DNA from: Monilinia fructicola
Taxonomy: Eukaryota > Ascomycota > Leotiomycetes > Helotiales > Sclerotiniaceae
DNA length: 64,000 nt
Assembly: GCA_008692225.1 (NCBI GenBank)
Contig: VICG01000012.1
Location: 1,054,001 to 1,118,000, forward strand
Direction of reading: 5' to 3'
Shown here in pieces: positions 23,224-36,265 of the stretch. The position numbers and the translations under genes are program-made. The notes beneath the pieces are model-generated. The model did not search any database. It saw nothing but the letters and a program-made list of their open reading frames with translations, and had not been told where the DNA came from. The stretch's first letter is position 1; the number at the start of each line of letters is the position of its first letter.

Positions 23224-25224
23224 TCAAGAAGCTGCATCCTCTGCTGCTTTCAATGCTATCGCGAATCTCGCCTTCAAATCATTAGCATCTTCAAGACCAA
23301 CACTGATGCGAATGAGTTCCGCGGGTACGCCAAATTGTGCCGCCCAATCCAGTTCCAGGTAATGAGCTAAGATCACATAAGGTGAGGTCAATGTGAAGTT
23401 TGTTCCTAAACTTGGACCCTTTGCGGTTTCGATACTGTCATAAAATGCAACTGCTTGTGGCAGCTCCTTGAAGGTGAATGAAAGAAGGCCACCATAACCT
23501 CCGTTCGGTGTACGACAATCATCGTAGAAATTTCTAGAGGCGTTGTATTTGGGGTAGTAGACCGACTTAACCAATGGGTGGGATCGAAGAATCTCGCAAA
23601 TGACTTCGGCGTTATCATTAATCTTCTCGATTCGAGACACGAAATGCCGGCTATTTCTTTCCATGAACATAACATCTTCGGCCCAGTAGTTATCTTCATA
23701 TTCAGTTCTAGCTACCGATTTCAAGGCTTGATAATACTTGCCACTAGTGTTGAAAATGGCACTCCCGCCCATGACGTTGCATTCACCGGAGAAGATCTTT
23801 GTAAGACTGCTCACGACTATGTCTGCAAATGGTAGGACATGGACATTGATAAAATTGCCAATAGTCTCGTCAACCACCACAGCGAAGTCATATTCGTCGG
23901 CCAGTGCCCGGATTCGTTTGAGATCCGGACAGTTCAGCATGGGGTTCCCCGGGAATTCACAAAAGAGTGCAAGATATTTTTCTCCTGCTTTCAATCTGTT
24001 CTCCAATTCATCCAAATCTTCAGAGGAACCATTTCCATAAAATGTACAACCGGGGCCGAACTTTTGCAGAATCTTGAGAGTATCGACGTACGGGAAGCCG
24101 AAAGATATACTTTTCAGGGAACCTCTGGTTTTCAACAACATTTGGTGGGCATTGAAAATCGAGTTCATTCCGCAAGGATAAAGGTAAACATCTTCCTCAG
24201 AAAGCTCTGGGACTCCACGCATATTGGAGGTCGTATCTGTGTTCGGGGTCTCGGCTAAATCCACTTCACCGACCAGGGAACCTGTTATTCGACGGCGAAT
24301 CGCAGATCTTGCATTATCCACAAAAGAAACGTCAAGGTTTCGCCCAAAGCGTTCTTCCAAGAACTGTGAACTTTCCCGAGCCTCGGAGTTTATCGGCATG
24401 ATCGAGGACTGATGGCCATCGCCACTACCTGAGCCGTTGTGACCTCTAGATGACTTGTCTACGGAGCCTTTCTGGTATCTTTTAGGGCCTTTGCATGGCT
24501 TATCGCCATTCTGAGAGCTTGGTGGACTTGTCTTTTTAACTAGTAAACCTTCTTGGAAGAGTGTGTGGCAAAATTCAGCCCTTCTACTTGAGACCCCATC
24601 TCCTGAATGTTGCCAGTATTGCTTCGCAACCGGAAACAATTCCTTGGGAAATAATACGGCTGAAATGGATGGGGAAATTTTGGTGAGAACTTCCGATGAT
24701 GCTCGATTACGGTCAAGAACCAAATCGACCACATTCAGCGAACCTGGAGATATTGATTTCTCCCTCGAAAGCATGAACGCCACACAATTTCTAGCAGTCT
24801 TGGCGGATGGAAAGAGCATTGCCTGTTCATTGTGACCTCCATATGCTTGAACAATATCATTGGCAAATGCGACGATAAGTTTGTGGATGAAGAACCTGAG
24901 TCACGAGACCAGTATCAGTTCAGTTGAATGGAAGTGAGTGAGAAAATTGAGAATTTCAAAAGACTGACCGTGGATACCCAGTGGTCATCTTGCCCACAAC
25001 CCTTTGGTCACCCTCTTCGTATCCAATGTTGTCTTTCCATGTTGGCAATGAAACACTCGTGGCCTGAGAAAGTATTAGAGATGAATATATAGAGATATAT
25101 GGCGCCTGAGTCACCGCTTGAACGAGTTTTTTTATCTATTTCTTTGATATAGTAAAAAAAGATGAAAAGCACTTACATGTGGTGTCAAAGCAGGGACAGA
25201 CTCTCCAAGTTCAATAACGGACAT
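23224..25224 (-). CDS. STR2: Cystathionine gamma-synthase (Str2-type)
   Basis: A PLP enzyme that condenses cysteine with an O-acylhomoserine to make cystathionine, the cysteine-to-homocysteine arm of transsulfuration. Exons 25224-25177, 25063-24969 and 24895-23224 encode 604 aa, similar to the long fungal Str2 proteins. The fungal N-terminal extension begins [16 protein letters not shown]. The PLP core starts near [15 protein letters not shown]; the cofactor lysine is in [14 protein letters not shown]; the C-terminal domain has [18 protein letters not shown] and [11 protein letters not shown]. Introns have canonical ends, phases fit and no frame break is seen. It shares a 331-bp divergent promoter with UTP22. 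Exact acyl donor cannot be read from sequence. Confidence 0.88.
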
Positions 25225-25555
25225 TCTGAACCTTAATGTATTGATTAAAAGGAATGAAGTTATGGTTGTAATATGTTCAGTAGAGTCTTCAAAATATCAT
25301 TTATAGATTTACTTAAAAATCTAATTACCCTATGGATCCCACTTGAACCTTGGAACAATGCTAGAGAATTAATTTGGCAATGATCTTATCCGTTATCGGA
25401 GAACTAGGATAAGGAGACTCTAATAATTAAGCTTAAATATACTAGTCGCGCTTATGAGTGCTAAGATATTTCGCAACTTTTTTTGAAAAATATATTTTTG
25501 GGAGAGAAGGCTGACAAGATTTGTCCAGTCAACCAACAATATTTAGAATTCCATT
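25225..25555. other. Divergent promoter between STR2 and UTP22
   Basis: 331 bases. One copy of the AACCTTGGAA motif lies at 25346-25355. A T7 tract followed by TGAAAAATAT (about 25480-25495) resembles the rRNA-processing element seen before yeast ribosome-biogenesis genes, but only partly matches. Confidence 0.5.
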
Positions 25556-28500
25556 ATGGCACCTCTTACCACCAAACGACGCAAGTTGGAACACACAAGT
25601 GATGACGAGGCTCCGCAACTTCGAAAGTTGGAGATAGATATTGAAGAGATTGTAGATGATTCCGCAGATGATTCCGCAGATGAAGAGAGTTCACCACACA
25701 ATGTGGATGGAGCTCAATCGAAACCCAAACACCCGCCTACAAAGCGACGCCATGATGATCAAGACGCAGCGCTATACGCGGGTGGTCTCTATAAGTCAAG
25801 CATGTTCAAACTCCAAGTAGATGAGCTGTTGAACGAAGTGCGACCGAATTACGAGAAGCGCGCTGCAGGAATAAAATCCGCCTTGCACCAACTAAAGAAC
25901 GCCATTGAAGGAATTGATGATGGGGAATCCCTTTCTGTGAGCTCTCTCTTGAATTACTTAGCTTGTGCCAGACACTGATTTATGTTGTGTAGATTCCTGA
26001 TGCCATCAAATTGTTCTCTAAAACTCACAAGATTGCCATTCTCTTTCCTGATCCTAAGCCCGATAACAATGCGGCCTACAAGCTTATATATTCGAAACCA
26101 TCCGGCATTAATGTTGTTGGAAGTTATGCATTGAGGACTATGGTCAAGTCCGAAAGGCCTCTATGTGTCGATATGATTGTGAACATGCCAAAGTCAATTT
26201 TTCAGGAAAAAGACTACCTTAATTATAGGTACTTCTACAAGAGGGCTTACTATTTAGCAACAATAGCGGCTGGACTACATACTTCAATGCCGGATCTGAA
26301 CCTAGAGTATGAATACTTGAATGGAAATAGCCTACATTCGATTTTAGTAGCTAGGTGGAAAGCTAGTACTAAAACTGATCCAAATTCACGATTTGAGGTT
26401 CATATCATACCTGCTGCTCCTCGAGGCTTTTTTGCTGAAGCAAAGCTACGTCCTGCGAAAAACTCAATTCGCCCTAAGGATGGAGCAGGTAACGACACCA
26501 CTGCAGCGGAACCTTCACCATTCTACAATTCATCCTTGAGCGCGGATTGTAACTTTGAATCTTATCTCCAGCTCCTCCATGCTGCATCCAAGACATCAGA
26601 GGGATTCAAAGATGCGTGTCTGCTTGGCAGAATATGGCTGCGTCAGAGAGGTTTTGGTAGCGCTACATACCAGGGAGGGATGGGACACTTTGAGTGGGCA
26701 GCTTTGACAGCTCTTCTATTGAAAGGGGGTGGTCCTAGAGGGCATAGTCTTCTATCCCCTGGTTATAGCAGCTACCAGATGTTCAAGGCCGTCATACAAT
26801 ATTTGTCAACCAATGATCTAACGAAAAAGCCAATGCTTTATGAGGCGTCGGATATCCAAGTGGCGAAATCCGACGTCCCAATGTTTTACGATGGCCCAAG
26901 AGGTGTGAACATTCTATACAAAATGACGCCATCTTCTTACGAATTACTACGCGATGAAGCAAAGACTTCGTTGATGATGCTCAACGACTCTACTTTTGAC
27001 CAATTTGAACCAACCTTCATCACAAAAGCTGATCAAATCTTGCAAAAGTACGATTGCATTGTGAAGATTCCGATTCCCGTTCAAAAAGATGGTGTATCAA
27101 ATTGTGACCATAGAATTCACAGTACCACCGTTGCGAATCGTGTGTTTTCCACCTTGAAGGAAGGTTTGTCCGATAGGATTAAGCTTTTAGATATCAAGGG
27201 CATCGAAACAAAATCTTGGTCAATTAAAAACGCGGGGCCGGTGACAAGCAATGACCACACTTTGAGTCTTGCTGTCCTCTTTGACCCAGCAAATATCAGC
27301 CGTCTAGTTGACCATGGCCCGCCGGCAGAAGATAAGAAAAGGGCAGCAAAATTTCAGAAGTTCTGGGGTGAGAAAGCAGAGTTAAGACGTTTCAAAGATG
27401 GAAGCATTCTTGAGAGTTTAGTCTGGGCACCTGGGTCAACTTACTCAATATTCGAAGATATTGTCACATATCTTGTGCAGCGACACCTTGGAGCTGAAGT
27501 AGCAAAAGGGTTGAGCTTCATTGGTGAGGGTTTTTGAGAAACTACTACCCTCGTATGGAAGTAGCTCTAAGGCTTTCGAAGTTCTCAGGCAGGCGTACAA
27601 TGCTTTTGAAAAAGACATAAGGGATATGGAGAGTCTACCGTTGCAACTGAAACAACTCTCTGCGGTTGACCCTCAATTGCGATCTTCATCAATTGAAGTT
27701 CCTTTATTCGGACCGAGACAGCCCCTAGATACCCCGGCCGATGTCTTAATCCAGTTCGAGGGATCTGGACGTTGGCCGGATGATGTTGTTGCGATTCAAA
27801 GAACTAAGATTGCTTTCCTTCTTAAGATTGGCGAGCTTTTGGTTGAATCCAATGACAGCATAAGCACAAGACTTGGCATAGAGAATGAAGATCAACCACT
27901 TCAAAATTGTGCCTTTCTGGATGTGTTCTATCCGTCGGGTGCCACATTCCGTCTTCGAATCCACAATGAACGAGAGCAAACACTCCTCGAACGTCAGATT
28001 AAGGATAAGTCCAGTGATAATCGATCACGAGAAGATGCAGTTTCCGCACTTTCTGTTTATAAACGGTTTAACGTCCAGCTCCCATTACATACTCAATCGA
28101 TATCGACACATTGTACTCGATTTCCTCTTCTATCACCAACCATCCGTCTCGTTAAAAAATGGTTCGACCGCCACATGCTTTCAGGACATGTCAGTGGCGA
28201 ACTTATCGAGCTTTTAGCAGTTCGAGCCTTTTTGCAACCTTATCCCTGGAAGGCGCCATCGAGTGCTATGTCTGGATTTTTACGAACCTTACTTTTTTAT
28301 CTCGAAGTGGGATTGGCGATCAAGCCCACTGATAGTAGACTTCACCGGTACCATGACAGACAAGGACGTTTCCACCATCAATACCAGGCTAGAGGCATGG
28401 CGGAAAATTGACACAGGCATGAATCGCACAGTCGTATTTGCAGCTTCGAATCATGATACAACGGGCACTGCTTTCACTGACAAAGGACCATCAAAAATGG

Positions 28501-29003
28501 TAGCCGCACGAATGACTGCTCTCGCACGATCAGCTTGTAAAGCTGTTAAAGACCAAAGCCTAGGTTTGGACCCTAGATCACTATTTGCAGCATCGACAAA
28601 TGACTATAATTTTGTCATTCACTTGAACCCTAAAGCTACTGGTATCTCACAGGGAAAGGCATCACATCGCTTCAAAAACCTAGAAGTGCAGTCAGAATTA
28701 AGCTTCGAAAAGGTCGACTATCGACCTATTCAAATGTTTAACGAGGAATTAGAGAGTCTCTACAATGGCAGTATTGTCTTTTTCCGTAGTGCAACCGATA
28801 TCTCACGAGTTGGGGGGTTATGGAACCCGCAAACAGCAATCTCAAGAACATTCAAGGTGAATCTGGCATATGCGGCGAAGCCAGTGAAGGAGAAAGATGA
28901 GAATGTGGAAGATGCCAAAAATGTCGAAATTGATAAGTCGGCAATACTGGCAGAGATTGCTCGTTTGGGAGGTAATATGGTGTCGAGGATAGAAATCCAT
29001 TGA
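25556..29003 (+). CDS. UTP22: Utp22/NOL6 (Nrap) SSU processome subunit
   Basis: Utp22 is a nucleolar subunit of the small-subunit processome, partnered with Rrp7 in the UTP-C module, needed for 18S rRNA maturation. Exons 25556-25936 and 25993-29003 give about 1129 aa. The N-terminus is acidic (DEAPQLRKLEIDIEEIVDD). The Nrap body includes RPLCVDMIVNMPKSIFQEKDY, GRIWLRQRGFGSATYQGG, FEWAALTALLLKGGG, KYDCIVKIP and the C-terminal WDWRSSPLIVDF. The intron is 56 nt, phase 0. Two frame breaks: one extra T in T5 at 27531-27535 (restoring GEGFEKLLPSYGSSS) and one in T6 at 28293-28298 (restoring LRTLLFISKWDWR). Exon 2 length is two bases in excess, as expected. No GT-AG pair could explain either break as an intron. 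Confidence 0.92.
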
Positions 29004-29623
29004 GGGGACATAAATCAAGTGCCAGTAGGAAGTGTACTGTAAGAAGATATTAAAAGCCGAGATGATACCCATGTATTGAATAAAATCTTATTGTAAGGGA
29101 CTACGAAGTCTCTGGCCGGCAGTCATAATAATGATTGGGAATATAACTTTCAACAATTGTGCTCACATTATGATGGAAGAATTCATGGCTGAGAAGGTTC
29201 CCACAGTATCCATGTGCCCATCAGAAATTTACTTGGCCAAATCGATGTTTCCACCGCGATAAAGCTTCTCACGAGAAGAGAAGACCTCCAAGGTTACCTG
29301 TAGCTGGAGAAATTAGGAATATTCGGAAAAGGAAAAGGAAATCAAACTCACCGGGAACTCACCAAGGGGAGGCTTGTCGGGGATTAAAGATAATTAGGCG
29401 ACTTACAGAGTTCACTTCGAGATATGGCTCGTGCATATCTTCAGCCTTATGCTCGCTTAAAAAAGTTTTGGTGGGGTGTAAAAATGTTATCGCGGGGCAA
29501 TGTATTGATAGAAGTTTTTAGATGCAATCAACCAATACTTTACCCAAGCCATTAATACTCCGATTTCCTGGTCTCTTCGCTATATTCCATTAAATTGTTA
29601 TACCCATTGTCCCTCGTGTTGCA
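29004..29623. other. Intergenic, UTP22 to TSR4
   Basis: 620 bases between two same-strand genes, holding the UTP22 3' UTR and the TSR4 promoter. A near copy of the TTCCAAGGTT motif lies at 29286-29295 (first base C). No ORF or RNA is supported. Confidence 0.5.
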
Positions 29624-31013
29624 ATGGCTCCATATGACAGCGATTCATCCGGTGGTGAAGAAGAGGATTATACGGAAACCAATGTTTTACTTGGTTATGC
29701 TGGAAAAGAAGCTCAGGATGATACAATAAGTTATCTAGGTGGTGAGCCCGTAAGTTCTCTCCAATTATCTTTATACATCTCCCAGAAAGGCTACTGCTTC
29801 ATCACCTTTGGGATACTCAAATATGACTGACACTCATCCCCAGACCTGGATCGACCCTACCACCCCTCCATCCGCGACCCTCGCAAAATGCAAAGTCTGC
29901 AATGACCTCATGGTCCTGATCCTTCAACTTAATGCTGATCTCCCCTTTCACTTTCCTGATCACGAACGCCGTCTCTACATCCTAACATGTCGCCGCAAAA
30001 CATGTCGGAGAAAGGAAGGAAGTATTCGCGCATTACGCGGTACACGAATTACCAAATCTGCAAGCAAGCCAAAAGGAAGAGAAAATGAGAAAGATAATCC
30101 AAGACCCGAGGCTACGAGACCAGTTGTTAATTTGGGAGAAACCCTGTTTGGAGCCAAGCCCTCGACATCAGGAAATCCTTTCGCTATGGGCTCAAATCCA
30201 TTCTCTACCGCAGCGGGAGGAAACACATCCTCGAACCCTTCTGCATCCGCCGGCCTATCCACGTCGGAGCTCGCTGCCAAACCTCCTCAAGTTCCTTCTC
30301 CATCTCCTGCACCTACTTCCTCGGAAATACCAAAAGATACCCTCCCCAAAACCTTTGCATCCGCCCTCTCCCTCGATAATCCGCAATCTCAACCATCTTC
30401 TTCGACTGCTCCACCCCAAGAGCCCTGGCCCACAACTTCTCTCCCAACCTCTTACCCACTCTTCTACCTCGTAGATGCCGATTACGAAACCCTCGATAAA
30501 GAACCCCTGCCTCCACCCCCTCAAGCCACAATCGTCGACGATACTCCCGATTCATCATCCGGCGGAAAAGAAGATAAAGAAATCTTCGAGTCCACCCACG
30601 ACACCACGTTTCAAAAATTCGCCGATCGTCTCTCCCAAAACCCCGAACAAGTCATTCGTTATGAATTCCGTGGCACTCCTTTACTCTACTCCAAAACCGA
30701 TTCGGTGGGGAAGATTTTTGCGGATGCTGGAAAGGGGAATGAAAAGGTTAGAGTTAGTAGTGGAAGTGAGAACTCGAAGATACCGCGATGTGGGAATTGT
30801 GGAGCGGGGAGAGTATTTGAGGTGCAGGTGACTCCGCATGCCATCATGGAGTTGGAGAGGGAGGAAACGGGTCTCGATGGAATGGATTGGGGGACGGTGA
30901 TCCTGGGTGTTTGTGAGAAAGATTGTGTACCTAATTGGGTGGAAGGTGGGAAGACGGGATATGTGGAGGAGTGGGCTGGGGTGCAGTGGGAAGAGCTGGG
31001 TGGAAAGAAATAA
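29624..31013 (+). CDS. TSR4: Tsr4/PDCD2-like 40S assembly chaperone
   Basis: Tsr4 is a dedicated cytoplasmic chaperone of nascent ribosomal protein uS5 (Rps2), required for 20S to 18S rRNA maturation. Exons 29624-29749 and 29844-31013 encode 431 aa. Typical N-terminus: VLLGYAGKEA then SYLGGEP-TWIDP across the splice junction (phase 0). Zinc-binding cysteines follow (AKCKVCNDLMVLILQLNA, LTCRRKTCRRKEG). A long Ser/Pro-rich insert occupies roughly residues 130-270. The C-terminal PDCD2_C domain reads EQVIRYEFRGTPLLYS, IPRCGNCGAGRVFEVQVTPH and DWGTVILGVCEKDC. No frame break. It follows UTP22 on the same strand and faces eIF3k. Confidence 0.9.
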
Positions 31014-31356
31014 GAGACGAGTTGCGATCATCATTAAATAGTCATTTTTTGCGAATACCATATGAGAATCGAAGCATAATTTGGGGCTTTGACTTTTTTT
31101 TTTTTTTCATTCGGCTACTTGCAATAGTGTTCGCAATGCATCTTGCGAGTGAAGAAAAGTTTCACAATGCTGCTACTATCTATGCGACGTCTAGAAGCCA
31201 GCCACTCATCTCGAGATCCTCGTCATCGAGCGAGATGCAAAACAAATAAAGAGTATGCATCTTTTCCCGTTCCTCAAGGACACCCTGATATAACGCCAAC
31301 CTCCAAACCATTAACCCTTGCATACAAGCATATCTCATAATACTCAACCGCCACGC
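31014..31356. other. Convergent 3' regions, TSR4 and eIF3k
   Basis: 343 bases with a T16 run at about 31091-31106. Both genes end here. No other feature is seen. Confidence 0.5.
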
Positions 31357-32410
31357 CTAAGCGGGCTGTTCATAAGCTCTCTTAATTACCCTCGAGAATT
31401 GTTCAATCTTGACATTTTCCCGAACCACGGTTCCCTTTGCCTCGTTCTCCTTGTTCAAGGGAACGATTACGGCGCCATTTTCTATCGTCCATCCACACAC
31501 CTCCTTGATGAATTTCTCAAATGCTTCGCCGTTCATTCCGAGCCAGTTCTCTAACTCGGATGTAGCGATCTCGCGTACGGATTGAGAAATGGTGGAGGCG
31601 ATGCGTATACGGATTAGCTCTTCAAAGCCGCTGACGTCGGCGATGAGGTCAGCATATAAGTCATCGGAGTCGAGGGTCGACCAGAATTGGCTGTAGTTTG
31701 CTGAGGAGAGGAGAGTGTTGAGGACGGCAAGTTTCTGGACCGCTTCGGAGAGAGGGGCATCGCCTGCGGCAGGGAGGGCGGAGGAAGCGGAGATGGGTGT
31801 GAGGATGTGGGGTGGGAGGAGATGGAGAGCGAGGCTGAAGTCTGGGGAGGGGAAGACGGTGAGGGATTTGACAAGGATGTTGGTTATGGTTTCGTCTTTG
31901 GTGAGGTGGGGGTTGAATTGATATCTATGATATGGATTGAATGAATTAGTTATATGTTCCAAACGAGATCTTGAGCTGGCGTGAAAATTGATATGCATCG
32001 TGTCTTTCAGATAGAGCTAATAATAAACTTCATGAAATGGAGGGATTCATTCTCCAAAGTTTCAGGTAATAGGGAACGTTAAACGTTCATTCATCATATA
32101 GACATGTTTTTTCTCTTTCTCGGGGAGGTTTTTTTGGTTTGCAATGAGCAGTTCAGATGTGAGTCGAGAGCTCTGAGCTTCCGCTCTTGAGCAAGAGAGT
32201 AAAAATAAAACAAAACAAAACAGAATGATCCAACTCACAGTTTCAGAAGCGCCAAATTAGCATAACAATCATACGTCTTCTCCTCACACACTGCAGTGTC
32301 ACATATTCCTGAAAGATGTTGGTAGTTTCGGGATTGTAACGATCGAGTCCGTTGAGGATCGCATCGATATGATCTGGCCTATCAGGCGCGAAATCAAAAG
32401 GGACACCCAT
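31357..32410 (-). CDS. Translation initiation factor 3 subunit K
   Basis: eIF3k is a small non-core subunit of eIF3, which loads mRNA onto the 40S subunit. Exons 32410-32239 and 31924-31357 give about 246 aa, usual size. Exon 1 starts [19 protein letters not shown] and ends [12 protein letters not shown]; exon 2 starts [20 protein letters not shown] and contains the PCI-like winged helix ([36 protein letters not shown]). The 314-nt intron (31925-32238) is unusually long for this window. Frame break at 32281-32294: exon 1 is 172 nt, but the phase needs 173 or 170. Dropping one TG unit from the TGTGTG run restores [18 protein letters not shown]; a single missing base would also work. Confidence 0.88.
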
Positions 32411-33349
32411 ATTTCGTATAATGGGTTGAGTGTGAAGGAAGAGAAGAGCAGAGAGGAAGGTGGGTGGGGTGGTTGGTGGAGAGACGATGAGGTGGGAGAA
32501 GAATTGGCTGGTCGTCCAAAGAAAGAAGAAGGGAAGTTGAAAGAAATTTCCAAGGTTGAGCTTGTGCATCAAACTCGTTGCTTGTTAGGGCTGCTGTGTG
32601 AAATTTTGCCGACGCTAGTGTGGGATGTTTGTGCCTTGTTATTTGGGCATCAAGACAAGAATCTCACAACCTGACTCCTTATTTATCTTTTCATCCTTCA
32701 ATCATCCATCTACCGAAGTATTAAGTGTTACTTTCTGATGTTTAAACATACTACTAAGTAGTAGATTCTATACAATGAAACTATCAATCTGTCCAGTCCT
32801 GAAAATGGCCAAATGCATTTATACACTCCTTCAGCCTTGAGGAAAATCTCAAGGTAGATCAGATCTATCTATGTGAACAGAGGTCTCAAGAATATACCCA
32901 AAATCCTGTGGAAACTATTCAACTGCGAATAGCTGATACCATATGAGATGGGTTTCTCTTCATGTCCAAGTGAGGTTGTGATGGCAGTTGCCCTTCCACT
33001 CCCTTCTGCTACTCCCTCTCCTAAAACCAATACACATGGTAAGAAAAATTTCTCCTGTTGTACAATCACCCATGCCCTTTCCTTGTTTTCTCATCCTACA
33101 TCTTCTGAGCATAAAAAACATATTCGACATGTTCGCTATATCGCCATATCGCTCTCACAGACCCGCAAACATAGATTAACGCCAGTTCCACTCCATTCAA
33201 ACGGCAAGTGGACCCCAATGGTATATTTTGCATACATTCCCAAGGTCCATCCCACAAAAGAAAGTCATATTCATCTTTATCGCTATCGTCATATAGCCTT
33301 TCCCACCCCTCCGCTACTACCTGTGCCACCCATCAAACTGACATCATCC
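32411..33349. other. Intergenic, eIF3k promoter and membrane-gene 3' region
   Basis: 939 bases. ORFs on both strands here are short and have no coding texture. Presumably holds the eIF3k promoter (left part) and 3' UTR of the Ser/Thr-rich membrane protein (right part). Confidence 0.45.
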
Positions 33350-35652
33350 TCATTTCTCCCTGGAATCCCATTCTCGGTTCATGCTTCCATTCATTCCATA
33401 AAACCCCTGATTAGCCAAACTATTCGGTCCGCTTCCGACATCGGGTCCTGGATCTCCCCAGTCACCCATTGATGTTCTACTACTGTATTTACTCTCATAA
33501 GTCCCTTGACTTGGGATTCTCGAGTCATTGGTCATGACTCTCGAGGTTGGTGTTATGGACGCTTGATCTGGTTTAGAATTGGGCATCATCAATGGATCTG
33601 AGTACAAATCAGAAGCACGTTCAGGTAACGCAGGACTGCTTCTGCCTGGAACTTTCGGTACACTATTTGCCAATATAGGTAACCATAGCTCTGGACGCTC
33701 AAGATCAAAAGGATCGGATCGGCCGGCCACTCTACGTGTATTATTTATGTTGGAAGCGGTAGAGTACAAGGTATCGCGAAAGCTCTCCGTGCTGGGTGCT
33801 ATACTTGATGGATATCGCGATACGCTACTGATGCTCGGGGTGCGATATGCAGCAGGCCCATACACACTGCTCGATGCATTCTTATGGCTCGAGTAGTACT
33901 ATCCAATGACTCACCGCGAGACCGACGGATATCATTTATATATGTATTGGTTCTCGGCTTGGTAGGATCAGGTCGAGAAAATGGAATCCCACATGTTAGG
34001 GTCCGCAAAGGGATTAATATTCGGTTTTGATTTTGCCATCTTTGGAACCGGGTCCGCAAATGGATCTTGTGGAATACCAAAATCTAACCCTAGATTACCA
34101 AGCATCTGTCCGGCGCCCGAGTCGGAGGAGTGGGAGAGGCGGCGACGCTCTGCTTTTAATAACAGATTTCGATCATCCATGTCCATCAAGTTCCCGAAAA
34201 TCCTGGGGCGCGTTGATGTTGGCCTGCTTTTTTGACATTCCACGTGCCATCGCAAAAGGATCCGTTTCTTTTTGCGTTCTCCGGAATACACTCTTAACCC
34301 TGTTCGTGAGATCGTCCGCTCGATCTTTTGCGGCGTAGTGCAATGAATGTACCGATGCCACAGAGTTGTTCCTGCTATGATATGGGATTGGTGTGTCTCG
34401 TAAAATTGAGAGTTCCCTCTGTTGAGATTTACGGTTGGTCTATTTCCTGGATGGACATGAGATTTAAGAGTAGAACCTATGCCAGCTATACCTGCACCAA
34501 AATTTGTTGCGGCACCACCTATTTGTGCCTTAAAGTTTGTACCCCGGCCTGCCGATCCTACGGAATCATCATAAATATCGTAATATTGGCCCTGTGCCTT
34601 CTTATCAATATCATAAAATTGACCCCGAGTTCTGGGATTCAGAGGTGTGAGGAGAGAACCCCTCTTTGACTTCCGTCTTCTGTTGCAGAAAAATATAAGC
34701 AATGCAATTATTGCGAGGAATCCGACGCCACCTATTATTCCTGCAATTACTGGTGCGGTCATCAAGCGGCCCACGAAGATATCCCACCCCCGGATGGCGA
34801 CTGGACGGGTTTCGTCGATGATGCTGTGACGCTCCTTACTGGAGTTGCGTGGGTTGTAGGGTTATGGGTAGTCGAAGCTATAGTACTTAGTTCACTTTGA
34901 GCAATCGCTAATGAGGCATTTGATAATTCAGTTGGCGCCGTGCCTTTAGATGCCGGACTAGCTGATGTTGTTGTGCTTAGATCTGTCGAGGTTGTTAGGG
35001 TTTGCGATATACTTGAGGTTGCAGCTGCTAGGGCGGGTGGAGGCTGCGGTAGTGGTGTGCTTGTTGTTGATTCAACCGCAGTGGTAGTAGTACTTGACGA
35101 TTGTACCGCTGGTACTTCCGCTGGTACTTCCGCCGCAACAGTCACTGGTGTGCTCGTCGCCGCTGGTACTATACTAACCAATGTTGAGAAGGGCTGTGGG
35201 GTTTGAGTAGTATCCTCGGGAGTTGGGGACGAAGTTGACGTGGGAGGTGCTAATGTGGATGTTGAACTGGATGAAGAAGATGTAGATGTAGAAACGGATG
35301 CAACCGGAACGGCAGTAGTAACTCCTGATGATACTTCGGCTGCCGACCTGGGGACAAGCAGTACATCGTACACCATTGATGGAAGTGATTGAAAATCCTG
35401 CCGGCAGGTTTCGCGCTCGTCGACATGATGTAGAAAAATAAAAGCAACACCCGTCACGAAAAACAAAAAAGTATTAAAACAGCGCCCAAGGCGATTCCGT
35501 GTGCGTTGGCTCCTCGGCCCTTTCAAGTTGTTTTCATAATGGTATGTGGTCGACGACTGATCGAACGACACCCAACGATAAAATTGCAAAGCCCAAAGAA
35601 ATAAGAAAATGAAAACGAAATTGAAGAGAATCACGAAAACCACAGGCACCAT
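33350..35652 (-). CDS. Ser/Thr-rich single-pass membrane protein, hypothetical
   Basis: One apparent gene of about 767 aa. It opens with a hydrophobic segment (VPVVFVILFNFVFIFLFLW) and a second near residue 60 (FLFFVTGVAFIFL). A long Ser/Thr/Pro/Ala stretch follows, presumably extracellular and O-glycosylated. A transmembrane helix comes next (APVIAGIIGGVGFLAIIALL), then a basic stop-transfer FFCNRRRKSKRG and a polar tail with NPFADP, RRSRGESLDS and VYGPAAYRTPSISS. This layout resembles fungal cell-wall sensors of the Mid2/Wsc type, but no specific domain is recognised. The frame changes about five times (near 34780, 34370, 34180, 33995 and 33890). Net excess is -1, giving a length divisible by three if all are indels; a 47-nt intron could instead explain the first. 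No clear homology anchors the frames, so detail is uncertain. Confidence 0.55.
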
Positions 35653-36149
35653 AGCATAATGAGGATCGCTCCCTTGTTCCCTCCCCTCCCCCGTCCCGAA
35701 AGGAAAAAAAAAAAAGATCGAAAGACCATGATCTTCTCTTGTTACACTGGGGAGGGGGCATAATGTTGCAAACCTGATACACGGTTTGTTTTACGCTCTG
35801 GCCTTCACGAATGCCTGCCTCCCAATCAATCGGACATCCTCACGCTGAAAGCGGTAACCAACCGTCCGTAAGCACGCCGAGGTGAGGGCCTTGCCGCTGC
35901 CCATTGGGTCGGGCGGTGGATTGAATGGTGTCGGGGAAGGGAGTGCAGAATGGGGAATCAATAGAATGATTGAAGAGGCTTCGATTCAATCTATTTCGCA
36001 GCACGTCATTGGTTGGGAGAGCGCAGTCTTTAAATGATTGATACTATTGAGGTACTATTGATCTTTTTCATGCCCACCGCGTGGGGTGATAGTAGGGTTG
36101 TAGAAAAGGCTGAATTGGTTGATGGGGATAAATGGAAGGATAGAGGATA

Positions 36150-36265
36150 TGGATGGGATGGGATGGGATGGGATGGGGTAGAATAGGACAGGATAGAATA
36201 GGACAGGATAGAATAGGACAGGATAGAATAGGACAGGATAGAATAGGACAGGATAGAATAGGATA
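36150..36265. repeat. GGGAT and GAATAGGACAGGATA minisatellite
   Basis: About four GGGAT units run into five to six copies of the 15-bp unit GAATAGGACAGGATA. Because 15 is divisible by three, the minus strand stays open and reads a repeated pentapeptide LFYPV. I regard that ORF as a by-product. Confidence 0.9.
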
